Shown: piece after piece, positions 9,942 through 19,300 of the stretch
How positions within the stretch are numbered: position 1 is the first letter of the stretch
How the letters are laid out: every line of letters begins with the position of its first letter
DNA from: Methanocaldococcus lauensis
Lineage (GTDB): Archaea > AGJL01 > Methanococci > Methanococcales > Methanocaldococcaceae
Length of the DNA stretch: 64,000 bases
Reading direction: 5' to 3'
Assembly: GCF_902827225.1 (NCBI RefSeq)
Contig: NZ_LR792632.1
Coordinates: 143,030 to 207,029 of the forward strand
Program-made: the position numbers and the translations under genes
The notes under the pieces: generated by a model
What the model was told of the DNA's origin: nothing
Seen by the model: only the letters and a program-made list of their open reading frames with translations
The model's database searches: none

Positions 9942-11246
9942 TTGAGGTCTTTAAATATATTTATAAATACTTTGCTAATTTTTTTGATTTTAAGTTTAAA
10001 CTATTCCCTACCAACGGAGCCTTTAATATTTGTAAATAAAAGTACAGTAGATTATCAAAATGCTAAAGTATTGTTAGATAATTTTTACTCTTCAAGAACT
10101 ATAAATGTTAATGATAATAACATAACACTTAATATTAAAGATATAGTGTATATTCCAGCAGAGAACACTCTTATAATTAAAGAGAACGATAGAGAGCTTA
10201 TTATAAAATTTACAAAAAATAATGATGAAATTGAGTATGAGGATATATTATATAAATACTACACAAATTTTGAAAGAGATGAGGAAATAAATTTCTTTAA
10301 TAGAACTTACGAAGTTGAGGATGTTTCATCAAAATATATAATACTAAAAGAAAAAAATAGTGAAAAAGAAATAACTACAAATGGAAGTTTTGAGTATAAT
10401 GGATATAAAATCATTTTAAAAATGGTATCTCTTAACTACAATACATTATACATCAATATATATAAAAATGGAACTTTATTAGAATCTCCTAAGTTAGTTA
10501 AAGGAGAATGGTATTACTTAAAAAATGGAAATTTAGAAATCTTATATAAGAACTATTCAAATAAAAAATATGTGTTTGATGTAGTGGATATAATAAAAAT
10601 TGAAAAAGATAAGGATTTTCCTTTAAATAATAGTTTTGTCGTAGAAGATATAGATTCTAACAAATTAGTTCTTAAATATAAATATCCAAATAATTTATCT
10701 AAAAATATATGTATATTTGATTATAGAATAATTCCAGGAAAGATTTATAAAAATTATGTTCTATTTAAAGTAATTAAAAGATACTGCAAAACTCTAAATA
10801 TTAAAGATAAAGATATAGTATATATTGGAGAAGGATTTTATACAATTAAAGTAAATGGTTCTACTCAATTATACTATAAAGGGCATAAAATTAAAAATAA
10901 TGAAAAAGTTTATATTAATACATTAAGTATGCTTGATACAAATAATATTTTGAATATAAACAAAGATATAATACTTGTTGGAGGTCCAAAGGTAAATAAA
11001 TTTGTTAAATATCTTGAAAGTAAATCTTTGTTATTAGTAAATATAACTAATAATTATCCTGAAAATAATATTGGAATAATTCAAAAAATAAAAAATCCTT
11101 ATAACAAAAATTATAATATCTATATTTTAGCAGGTTCAAATAGATACGGTACAAAAGCGGCAATATTAGCATTTTTAACAAAATATAATGATAAAAGTAT
11201 AATGAAAGTTAAATGGAATAATGGACATATAGAGGTTATTAGATAA
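9942..11246 (+). CDS. Secreted S-layer-domain protein
   Basis: About 434 residues with an N-terminal hydrophobic segment (signal peptide, roughly residues 8-25) and no further membrane span. The C-terminal ~110 residues carry the blocks IILVGGPKVNKF, IGIIQKIKNPYN and YILAGSNRYGTKAAI. These match the C-terminal domain of methanogen S-layer proteins (S_layer_C). About ten N-x-S/T sequons fit an N-glycosylated surface protein. It is shorter than the main S-layer protein (over 500 residues) and probably an accessory surface component. The GAGGTGA site points to TTG 9942 as start; GTG 9933 is the alternative. Confidence 0.78.
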   Translation: MRSLNIFINTLLIFLILSLNYSLPTEPLIFVNKSTVDYQNAKVLLDNFYSSRTINVNDNNITLNIKDIVYIPAENTLIIKENDRELIIKFTKNNDEIEYEDILYKYYTNFERDEEINFFNRTYEVEDVSSKYIILKEKNSEKEITTNGSFEYNGYKIILKMVSLNYNTLYINIYKNGTLLESPKLVKGEWYYLKNGNLEILYKNYSNKKYVFDVVDIIKIEKDKDFPLNNSFVVEDIDSNKLVLKYKYPNNLSKNICIFDYRIIPGKIYKNYVLFKVIKRYCKTLNIKDKDIVYIGEGFYTIKVNGSTQLYYKGHKIKNNEKVYINTLSMLDTNNILNINKDIILVGGPKVNKFVKYLESKSLLLVNITNNYPENNIGIIQKIKNPYNKNYNIYILAGSNRYGTKAAILAFLTKYNDKSIMKVKWNNGHIEVIR

Positions 11247-11318
11247 TATTATTTTTTTGGAGATTAGAAAATCTAATGTATAATAATTAAATTTAAGTTT
11301 AGTATTGTTGTGATATTT

Positions 11319-11702
11319 ATGCATACAAGTAACAAAAATATATCTTATTTTTTAATTTTTGGTATTTTATTTATTTTATTATCATACTTTGTAATAATTT
11401 TGCAAATATACTACGGATTAACAAACACATTGAGTTTAATTTTTAATACATTTTTAATAATCTTTGGAATAATTTTTAATACTTTAATTATGAGATTATT
11501 TAGGTTAAAAGAAAGAGTGTTAAATGACAAAAATTTATTGATAATATATTTAGTATTTATAATTGTTACTGCAAATATCTTTGATTGGATAATCCGACTA
11601 ATAATGAATTATTTTAACATTACTAACTATCTACCTCAATCATTTTTCGCTGGATTGTTTGGAGGAATTTTAGTTTCTTTTATTTATTTGGTGATAAAAT
11701 GA
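11319..11702 (+). CDS. Small membrane protein (four predicted helices)
   Basis: A 127-residue, very hydrophobic protein with about four transmembrane segments and a short basic loop (RLFRLKERVLNDKN) between helices 2 and 3. I do not recognise a family. Start ATG 11319 is preceded by GTGAT. The stop overlaps the next start by 4 nt (ATGA), so it is co-translated with the following membrane ORF. Because it follows the S-layer-domain gene by about 70 nt, it may act at the cell envelope, but that is only context. Confidence 0.65.
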   Translation: MHTSNKNISYFLIFGILFILLSYFVIILQIYYGLTNTLSLIFNTFLIIFGIIFNTLIMRLFRLKERVLNDKNLLIIYLVFIIVTANIFDWIIRLIMNYFNITNYLPQSFFAGLFGGILVSFIYLVIK

Positions 11703-12010
11703 ACACCTTACAGATGATTATTCTTATATTGATATATGCTCTATTACTTCCTTGGATAGTTAATTACATTATATTAAAAAATAGAAAAATAAATTTTATC
11801 CAATCACTTACATACTTGGATAATATTTTATGTAATAAAGAAAAATTGATACTAATAATTGTTGAAGGAATTTTAGTGGGAATCATTATTTATGAATATA
11901 TTTTAAATAAATTTATAGTTATTTTGATTGTTGGTGGTATTGTTATATTTATATCTGATTATATACTCAAAAAACATATTATAGATAAAAAATCTCAGTT
12001 GGTGGAGTAA
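11699..12010 (+). CDS. Small membrane protein, translationally coupled
   Basis: A 103-residue protein with about three hydrophobic helices, a basic stretch after the first helix (LKNRKINF) and a charged tail (KKHIIDKKSQLVE). It has no recognised family. The GGTGAT ribosome site lies inside the end of the upstream gene and the two overlap by 4 nt. It looks like the second of three small membrane ORFs placed head to tail between the S-layer-domain gene and the MrpE-like gene. Confidence 0.62.
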   Translation: MNTLQMIILILIYALLLPWIVNYIILKNRKINFIQSLTYLDNILCNKEKLILIIVEGILVGIIIYEYILNKFIVILIVGGIVIFISDYILKKHIIDKKSQLVE

Positions 12011-12311
12011 ATGGACACTGAGAGTTCAGTTTAAGAAAAAAGTTGTTGTATTTTCTTTATCAGTTATTTTAAGTTTATTAATTAGTTTATTATTATCCAT
12101 TTTTGTTGGTAAGAATTTATTTTATACTTCCTTTATTATCTCATTTTTAGTTATTATGATTCTAACATTCCTATATTGGGAATTTATACTTATTAAAAAA
12201 TATAAGAAAATATCTGAGACGGTTATCTTAAATTCAGACCAGTATTGGATATTTGTGTTAGCAACTACCTTTGATTTATATATTTTAATTCATTATTTAC
12301 ATATAGTTTAA
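12011..12311 (+). CDS. Third small membrane ORF, without a normal start codon
   Basis: An open frame ending in TAA at 12309-12311 encodes about three transmembrane helices and a soluble connector (KKYKKISETV). It continues the run of small membrane proteins. The frame has no ATG, GTG or TTG near its 5' end: the ATG at 12011 is in another frame and stops after seven codons. The frame itself is open from about 11983, overlapping the previous gene. Either it uses a rare start, or a frameshift has disabled the beginning. The 5' end given here is approximate. Confidence 0.4.
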
Positions 12312-12312
12312 T

Positions 12313-12615
12313 TTAATCAAAAATTTTTTTAATGTATGGTTCAAATGGAACAATATCTTCTCTACTCCTTGGACTTATTGTAGCTACTTTTAACCTTCTC
12401 TCTTCTGGAATTAAATCAATAACTAATGTTCCCGGAGTGGCTGTTATAGACCATGATAACAAAATTAAACCAGTTGGATTGTTTATAATAGACTCTATTT
12501 CCACAACTTCGGGTTTTATATCTCCTGTTATGCTTCTTTTAACTACATCAATCCAAGATTCAGTAATTGCCTTAATTAAAACAGCCACGTATCCAATAAC
12601 TCCAAACACTCTCAT
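12313..12615 (-). CDS. MnhE/MrpE-like membrane subunit (possibly energy-converting hydrogenase Ehb subunit)
   Basis: A 100-residue membrane-associated protein. The stretch [17 protein letters not shown] is the MrpE (Na+/H+ antiporter subunit E) signature, where TPGT follows a hydrophobic helix. The tail around KVATISPRS is also family-like. In methanogens, homologues serve either in Mrp-type antiporters or as a small subunit of the energy-converting hydrogenase Ehb; the rest of either complex is not in this window. A clear AGGGG site precedes the ATG at 12615. It is convergent with the three membrane ORFs. An overlapping plus-strand frame (12332-12628) is judged a shadow. Confidence 0.72.
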   Translation of the reverse strand: MRVFGVIGYVAVLIKAITESWIDVVKRSITGDIKPEVVEIESIINNPTGLILLSWSITATPGTLVIDLIPEERRLKVATISPRSREDIVPFEPYIKKIFD

Positions 12616-12739
12616 AATAAACCCCTAAAATTTTTAATTTAATAAACAAATTTAATAAACATACATAAAATTTATTAGGAATAATTATATATTTCTTTAT
12701 GTTCATTATTGTTTATTGATGATTACAGAGGTGAAGATT

Positions 12740-13174
12740 ATGAGTAATATGAACGAAGATTTAAGACAAAAAGCTATAGCTTTAGAAATGTACAATCAGC
12801 AGTTGCAAATGATTCAGAGTGAATTGGCATCAATAAGAACTTTAAAATTAGAAATAGAAAAGTCTATCAAAACTCTTGAAAATATAAATGTTGATTCTGA
12901 AACATTAATTCCTGTAGGCCCAGGTGTTTTTTTAAAAGCAAAAATCGTTGATGATAAAGCGTTGGTTGGAGTAAAGTCCGATATTTATATGGAGAAATCA
13001 TTTAATGAAGTTGTTGAAGATTTAAAAAAGTCTATTGAAGACTTAAATAAAGCTGAAAAAGAGGGTATGAAAAAAGTTGAGGAATTGGCTAAAGTAATTT
13101 CAGAACTAAGAAAAGAATTACAAGAATCTATTCAAAAATCTCAGGAAAAGAGTACAGAAAACAATAAAACTTAA
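12740..13174 (+). CDS. pfdA: Prefoldin subunit alpha
   Basis: Cytosolic chaperone subunit that captures unfolded proteins and hands them to the thermosome. The 144-residue protein has two long coiled-coil helices (about 1-50 and 95-140). Between them lies the conserved beta-hairpin block NVDSETLIPVGPGVFLKA, including the PVGPGVF motif of alpha-class prefoldins. The start at ATG 12740 has a GAGGTGA site. It is a single gene, followed by a T-rich stretch and the oppositely oriented tRNA-Val. Confidence 0.92.
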   Translation: MSNMNEDLRQKAIALEMYNQQLQMIQSELASIRTLKLEIEKSIKTLENINVDSETLIPVGPGVFLKAKIVDDKALVGVKSDIYMEKSFNEVVEDLKKSIEDLNKAEKEGMKKVEELAKVISELRKELQESIQKSQEKSTENNKT

Positions 13175-13216
13175 GAATACTCTTTTTAATTTAATTTTTT
13201 ATTTTGATTGAATTAA
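13175..13216 (+). terminator. Oligo-T terminator after the prefoldin gene
   Basis: A plus-strand pyrimidine-rich stretch with several runs of four to six T immediately after the stop codon. Intrinsic termination in archaea needs oligo-T rather than a hairpin. It also separates this gene from the tRNA on the other strand. Confidence 0.45.
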
Positions 13217-13288
13217 ATTAATAGTCTAACTATTTATTTATATATTCATATTAACAAATTTATCTTTCTAAAATAAAAATAGAAATAG

Positions 13289-13362
13289 TGGGCCCAGCCG
13301 GATTCGAACCGGCGACCTTCGCCTTGTAAGGGCGACGTCATAGCCAGCTAGACCATGGGCCC
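13289..13362 (-). tRNA. tRNA-Val (anticodon TAC)
   Basis: Minus-strand cloverleaf. The acceptor stem is GGGCCCA/TGGGCCC, U8 follows the acceptor, and the anticodon arm is GCCTTACAAGGC with loop CTTACAA, giving anticodon TAC. The T arm is GCCGG TTCGAAT CCGGC and the discriminator base is A at 13289. CCA is not encoded. The GC-rich stems stand out against the AT-rich surroundings. A TATA-like box at about 13390-13399 lies upstream on the minus strand. Confidence 0.97.
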
Positions 13363-13387
13363 TCAGCATCTATAAAAATCTAATTAC

Positions 13388-13400
13388 TCATATATAAACT
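13388..13400 (-). promoter_or_regulatory. TATA-like box A of tRNA-Val
   Basis: The minus strand reads GTTTATATATGAG, about 28 bases upstream of the mature 5' end of tRNA-Val. This spacing fits a TBP site with transcription starting a few bases before the tRNA. The same element sits just before the divergent gene at 13421, which must use another promoter or start very close. Confidence 0.5.
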
Positions 13401-13420
13401 TTATGGTTATTGGTGAAATT

Positions 13421-14491
13421 ATGGATTTGAATTTAAAAAATTTTTTGGAGGATAGAGAAGAGATAATTAAAGACTCTAAGAGAAAGGATGAACTATCTTT
13501 TAAAAAATTTAAAAAAATTGTAGAAAAAATCAAAGAAAAAGAAAATAAAGATAAAATTGTATGTGATTTTACAGAATACAATCCATTACATAGGGGGCAT
13601 AAATATGCACTAAGTGTGGGAAAAAAGTATGGGATTTTTATTAGTGTTTTGCCTGGACCATTAGAAAGGAGTGGTAGGGGAGTTCCATATTTATTAAACA
13701 GATATATAAGGGCAGAGATGGCTACAAAGGCAGGGGCTGATATTGTTGTTGAAGGACCACCAATGGGAATTATGGGTTCAGGGCAGTATATGAGATGCTT
13801 AATAAAAATGTTCTACCACTTGGGGGCTGAAATTATACCAAGAGGTTACATTCCAGAGGAAACCATAAAGAGAGTTATTAGTTGCATAAATAAAGGGTAT
13901 CATATAAAAGTTAAGCCCTATAAAATTATCTGTGTGGAGACTGGAGAAGTTTTAGGAGAAAAATTGAATATAGACAACTATGTAATTGCTTCAATGTCGC
14001 AGATGATTTATAAATTAAATAAGGAGGAAGATTTAAATTTTCATCCAAAATTTGTGTTTATTAAAAGATTGGAAGGAATAAGTGGAACTAAGATAAGGGA
14101 GGCTATATTTAAAAATAAATTTGATGATGTTAAGGATATGCTACCTTCTACAACCCTTGAGATATTAAAAGAACTATCAAATAGTGGAAAACTAAATAGC
14201 TTAATATTAAAAAGATTTGAAGATAGAATACTAAAAACTGTAAATGAATATGATATTTATAAGTATGTTCCTAACAATGTTGCTGAAATATTAGAAAAAA
14301 ATAAACCATACAATAATATAGATAAGATAAAAAATACTTTACCCAATGGATTTTCAAAACATTTTAAAGAAAGAATTTTATCCAAGTTAGAGGCGAGAAT
14401 TCCAAATGAAACTATTTCAAAATATATAAATAATTATCCTTCTAAGATAAGAATATTAGCAATTAAAGATAATGATGAAATAAAAGAATAA
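13421..14491 (+). CDS. Nucleotidyltransferase-fold protein related to TmcAL (COG1323-like)
   Basis: A 356-residue HIGH-superfamily protein. DFTEYNPLHRGHKYAL carries the HxGH-type nucleotide-binding motif (HRGH) and ISGTKIREAI supplies the second nucleotide-binding block. The GPPMGIMGSGQYMRCL stretch resembles the bacterial tRNA(Met) cytidine acetate ligase TmcAL family. Whether the archaeal proteins modify tRNA is not established to my knowledge. The C-terminal ~120 residues are helical. Start ATG 13421 follows GGTGA; an earlier ATG at 13403 lacks a site. It is followed by a HARP gene 30 nt downstream, an RNA-processing context. Confidence 0.8.
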   Translation: MDLNLKNFLEDREEIIKDSKRKDELSFKKFKKIVEKIKEKENKDKIVCDFTEYNPLHRGHKYALSVGKKYGIFISVLPGPLERSGRGVPYLLNRYIRAEMATKAGADIVVEGPPMGIMGSGQYMRCLIKMFYHLGAEIIPRGYIPEETIKRVISCINKGYHIKVKPYKIICVETGEVLGEKLNIDNYVIASMSQMIYKLNKEEDLNFHPKFVFIKRLEGISGTKIREAIFKNKFDDVKDMLPSTTLEILKELSNSGKLNSLILKRFEDRILKTVNEYDIYKYVPNNVAEILEKNKPYNNIDKIKNTLPNGFSKHFKERILSKLEARIPNETISKYINNYPSKIRILAIKDNDEIKE

Positions 14492-14521
14492 ATATTTAAT
14501 ATAAAGATAAAATGTGGAATC

Positions 14522-15205
14522 ATGCAGAAACAGAGATTTTGCTTAGATACAAGTGCATTTACTGAACCCTCGGTTAGAAAAGCAATGAATGTTAAGACAA
14601 TTACAGAATTAACAGATAAATTGATGGATTTGATAGCAGAGGCAAGGATAAAGTTAAATATCTCTTGTCATATACCATATCCAAGTGTATATAAGGAGTT
14701 AATTGGATTCCTGCAGAGTGAAAATTGCCCAAAAGATGTTATAATAAAGGTAGATACTTGGCTCGTTAAGAAAACTCCAAACAGATATGAAATAAAAATA
14801 CCTTCAGAGATATTTTATGAATATGTTAAGGATTTGAGAGAGAGGATTAATAAAGGAATGAGAATTGGAGAAGAGCATATAATAAAATCTTCTGATATGG
14901 TTTATGAACTATCAAAAGGACATCCAGAAATGAGAAAAGATGAAATTATAAATAAAGTTCTATCAAAAACAATAAATACATTTAGAAATAAATATCGAAG
15001 TGCTTTAAGAGTTGGGACCTTAGACAGTGCTCCAGATTTGGATGTCTTATTATTGGCTAAAGAGTTAGATGCCGCAGTTGTGGCTACTGATGGGGGAATT
15101 GAAAAATGGGCTCAAAGATTGGGATTAAGATTTGTAAATGCAGTTAATTTTCCGTTTATGCTTGAGGAATACTTAAGACACGCTGATAGACATAGAAAAT
15201 TTTAA
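14522..15205 (+). CDS. HARP-type protein-only RNase P ('RNA ligase partner protein', UPF0278)
   Basis: A 227-residue PIN-fold nuclease. Family members in Aquifex mature pre-tRNA 5' ends without RNA; archaeal members coexist with the ribonucleoprotein enzyme and seem accessory. The sequence has the PIN aspartate in RFCLDTSAF (D9) and the C-terminal acidic cluster DSAPDLD...ATDGG (D168, D172, D174, D190). The metallonuclease site is therefore intact. The distinctive helical insertion and the RHADRHRKF tail are present. It was earlier annotated as an RNA ligase partner, but no RNA ligase gene is nearby. It lies between the nucleotidyltransferase-like gene and the DUF356 gene on the same strand. 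Confidence 0.88.
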   Translation: MQKQRFCLDTSAFTEPSVRKAMNVKTITELTDKLMDLIAEARIKLNISCHIPYPSVYKELIGFLQSENCPKDVIIKVDTWLVKKTPNRYEIKIPSEIFYEYVKDLRERINKGMRIGEEHIIKSSDMVYELSKGHPEMRKDEIINKVLSKTINTFRNKYRSALRVGTLDSAPDLDVLLLAKELDAAVVATDGGIEKWAQRLGLRFVNAVNFPFMLEEYLRHADRHRKF

Positions 15206-15287
15206 TAAGTCGGAAATTAATTTAATTAATATTAATTTATATTTATTATTTAAAAATAATAAAAAACACGAATAATTAGGGATAGTT

Positions 15288-15656
15288 ATGACATTACTAT
15301 TAATTAGAGGAGATAGTTATGAAAAATTAAAGAATGCCTTAGCAGATGTAGATAGGCATGCAGAATTAACAATTATAGGAAAACCTAAAATTATAGTTCC
15401 AGAGGCGGCAGATGAAATATTAGGGCATATACTTGGAGAAGTAAAAAAACCATGTAAAACAGCATGCGTTGCAAAGATTGCTGAAAAGGCTCCAAAAGCA
15501 ATAGATAGAATTAGAAAAATTCATCCTCCTGCTCATATAGTAGTTATTAGCGAAAGATATGGTGATATTTATTATAAGTTGTTGGATGACTTTCCCAAAT
15601 TACCAATATTAAAAGGTTATTACAAATCAAAAAAAAGAAAAAATAAATATAAATAA
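15288..15656 (+). CDS. DUF356 protein
   Basis: A 122-residue soluble protein that I assign to DUF356, a family largely restricted to methanogens. It has an alternating alpha/beta pattern, the conserved segment EVKKPCKTACVAKIAEKAPK with two cysteines, and HPPAHIVVISERYGD. A strongly basic tail (KSKKRKNKYK) suggests nucleic-acid or ribosome contact. Function is unknown. It stands in a run of plus-strand genes with small gaps, between HARP and a coiled-coil protein. Confidence 0.72.
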   Translation: MTLLLIRGDSYEKLKNALADVDRHAELTIIGKPKIIVPEAADEILGHILGEVKKPCKTACVAKIAEKAPKAIDRIRKIHPPAHIVVISERYGDIYYKLLDDFPKLPILKGYYKSKKRKNKYK

Positions 15657-15696
15657 ATATAATAATATATATTTTTGCATCTAATAAGGTGATTTT

Positions 15697-16230
15697 ATGA
15701 ATCAAAATGGGTATCCAACATTAGTTGAGCTAAAAAATAATAAAGAAAAGATGATAGAAAAAGGAGAAGAAATGCTTAAAGAATTAACTAATATTAGAAT
15801 ACTGTTAGAAAAATTGAGGAAAGATGAAGAAGAGAATTTAGACAAAATTACTGAACTTGAAGAAAAAGAAAATTATTTAGCTACTGAAATTTTAAAATTG
15901 GACTTGGGTATAAAAATATTAGAAGTAATAGAATTTATTATAGAGAACAATATATTTAGAGATTATTGGAAAATAATAGAAGAAAAAATACCATATGATG
16001 AGTTATTAGAGATTGTTGCAGAAAATGGATTAAATGTAAAAAAGGTTTGTATGGAGTTGTATAAAATTGCAAACATAGATGACAAAGATATTTTAAATAA
16101 AATTCAAAATTTACCAGATGATGAGTGCCAAAAAGTTTCTGAAAATACATGTATGCAGATTAACAAATATTTGGATAAAATAATCTCAAGAATTATTAAA
16201 TTAAAAGAACTTACAAACAATAGCACATAA
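15697..16230 (+). CDS. Conserved hypothetical coiled-coil protein
   Basis: A 177-residue, highly charged protein. Residues about 15-75 form a heptad-rich helix (KMIEKGEEMLKELTN to DLGIKILEV); the remainder is helical with two cysteines (DDECQKVSENTC). No membrane span, metal motif or enzyme signature is seen. A GGTGAT site precedes the ATG. The family is not recognised. It sits immediately before ileS but has its own T-rich gap, so it is probably not co-transcribed with it. Confidence 0.6.
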   Translation: MNQNGYPTLVELKNNKEKMIEKGEEMLKELTNIRILLEKLRKDEEENLDKITELEEKENYLATEILKLDLGIKILEVIEFIIENNIFRDYWKIIEEKIPYDELLEIVAENGLNVKKVCMELYKIANIDDKDILNKIQNLPDDECQKVSENTCMQINKYLDKIISRIIKLKELTNNST

Positions 16231-16372
16231 TTTTTAATAATAATTCTTTTAATTTAATAATTGCTTATGCTTATAATTAATTATAGTTATTTTTATTTTT
16301 TGAAGAATTTTTATTTAGTGTGTTATCTTTAATGAATAAATAATAAATAATTATGAAATTTGAGGTGAGTAA

Positions 16373-19300
16373 ATGAAAAGTGTAGAGCCAGTTAATTTTA
16401 GAGAGTTGGATAAGAAGATAAAAAAGTTCTGGGAAGAGAATGATATATATCAAAAAGTAAAGAAAAAGAATGAAGAAAATAAAGAATTTTATTTTGTTGA
16501 TGGACCTCCTTACTGTTCTGGGGCAATACATCTTGGGACAGCTTGGAATAAGATAATTAAAGATACTTATTTAAGATTTAAGAGAATGCAAGGATATAAT
16601 GTTTTAGATAAAGCTGGATGGGATATGCACGGTTTGCCAATAGAGGTTAAAGTTGAAAATGAGTTTGGAATAAAAAACAAGAAAGAGATAGAAACAAAAA
16701 TTGGTATAGAACAATTTATTGAAAAATGTAAAGAATTTGCTTTAAAACACAAAGAAATTATGGAAAATCAGTTTAAAAACTTAGGAGTTTGGTTAGATTG
16801 GGAAAATGCATACATGCCAATAACTAAGGAGTATATGGAAATAGGTTGGTGGACATTAAAAGTTGCTCATGAGAAAGGATTATTAACAAGAGATTTGAGG
16901 GTTGTTTATTGGTGTCCAAGATGTGAAACAGCTTTAGCTGAACATGAAGTTAGAGGAGAGTATAAAGAAGTTTACGACCCCTCAGTTTATGTAAAATTTA
17001 AATTAGCAAATGAAGAAAACACCTATGTTGTAATTTGGACAACAACACCATGGACTTTAATAGCTAACTTAGCTGTTGCAGTACATCCAAACTATGATTA
17101 CGCTTATGTAGAAGTTGAATTTGATGACAAAAAAGAAGTTTGGATTATTGCTGAAAAGTTAGTTGAGGATGTTATAAACAAAGCTAAAAAATTATACAAT
17201 ATCAAAAACTACAAAATAATCAAAAAAGTTAAAGGAAAAGAGTTAGAAGGAATAAAATATATTCATCCATTATTAGATGAGAATGAGAAGCAAAAAGAAT
17301 TTGCAAAATTAGAAAATGCTCATACTATAGTATTAGGGGAACATGTAACCTTAGAGGGAGGAACTGGTTTAGTTCATACTGCCCCTGGACATGGGGAGGA
17401 GGACTTTGAAGTTGGTAAAAAATACAATCTGCCAATATATTCACCAATAGATGATGAAGGCAAATACATAGAAGGAAAATGGAAAGGCATTTTTGTTAAA
17501 GATGCAGATAATAGCATAATAGAGACTCTAAAAGATAAAGGATTGTTAGTTTATGCTGGAAAAATAAAACATAGTTATCCACACTGTTGGAGATGTAAAA
17601 CACCTCTCTTGTTTAGAGCTACTGAGCAGTGGTTCTTAGAAATATCAAAAATTAAAGATAATATTATAGAACATGCAAAAACAGTTAGTTGGATACCTCA
17701 CTGGGTTGAGACAAGATATATAAATGGAGTTAAGTTTGTTGGAGACTGGAATATAAGTAGGCAGAGGTATTGGGGAATTCCATTACCAGTATGGATTTGT
17801 GAGAAATGTGGAAAATATATAGTTGTGGGAAGTGTTGAAGAACTAAAGGAGAGAATGATAAATAAAGATGAAGTTGGAGAGATTAAAGATTTGCATAAAC
17901 CAACAGTTGATAAAATAAAGTTGAGATGTGAATGTGGAGGAGTAATGGAGAGGGTTCCAGATGTCTTAGATGTTTGGTTTGACTCTGGTTTAGCACCTTA
18001 TGCTTCAATTGGTTCAAAAACATTAAAAAAAGCTGACTTTATAACAGAAGGACATGACCAAGTTACTAAGTGGTTTTATTCACAACATGCACTTTCAGCT
18101 ATTGTATTCAATGACATTCCATACAAAAAATGTTTAATGCACGGCTTTACGTTGGATGAGCATGGAGACAAGATGAGTAAGAGTTTAGGAAATATAGTTA
18201 ATCCAGATGATGTCGTTGAAAAATATGGGGCTGATTTGTTGAGATTTTATCTTTTAAGTGCAAACAAGGTTTGGGAGGATTTAAGGTTTGTATGGAGTGA
18301 AATGGATGATGTTTTAAGCTTATTCAACACTCTATGGAATGCTTACATGTTTGCTGTAAATTACATGGTGTTAGATAACTTTAAACCAGATGAAAAATAC
18401 TTTGAATATTTAAAAGATGAAGATAGATGGATTTTAAGTAGGGTAAATACTGTTGCCAAAATAGCAATTGAAAACCTTGATATTCCATATTTCCACACAT
18501 ACACATGGACATTAAAAGATTTCATATTAAATGACTTAAGTAGATGGTACATAAGGCTAATTAGGGAAAGAACATGGAAAGAAAAAGATGATACTGACAA
18601 ATTAGCGGCATATCAAACACTCTACTATGTCCTATTAAAGTTATCTATAATAATGGCTCCTGTATCTCCTCATGTAGCTGAGGCAATATATCAAAACTTA
18701 AAAACAGAAGATATGGAAGAAAGTATATTTATGAATAAAATAGAAGTTGATGAAGAGTTTATTGATGAAGAGTTAGAGAGAGATATGGCAATAGTTAGAG
18801 ATATAGTTGATGCAATCTACAGAGGAAGAGATAAAATAAAATACACTTTAAGATATCCATTAAAAGAAATAACTATTGCTGGTGGGGAAGAGGTTAAAAA
18901 AGCAGTAGAGAGATTTGAATACATAATAAAAGAGCAGGGTAATGTCAAAAATATCAAATTTGGAGAAGTTGAAGGTAGCAAATACATAATAAAACCAAAC
19001 TACAGAGAGTTAGGTAAAAGATATAGAAGTGAAGTTCCAAAGGTTGTTGAAGCATTGAATAAAGCAGATGCTAAGGAGTTAATGGAAAAATTGAAAGAAG
19101 GAGCTGTAATATTGGATGGATATGAGATTAAGCCAGAGTATGTTGAAATTAGGTTAGAGATTCCTGAGCACATTGCAGGAGTTGAATTTTCAAAGGGAAC
19201 TGTCTTTATAAATACTGAAATTACTGATGATTTAATAAGAGAAGGGTTAATGAGAGAAGTTATAAGAAGAATTCAAGCAATGAGAAAAGATTTAGACTTA

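Noticed and set aside
12332-12628. Plus-strand frame of 98 codons over the MrpE-like gene
   Set aside because: The minus-strand frame has the TPGT motif and an AGGGG site; the plus frame shows no family and is its mirror.
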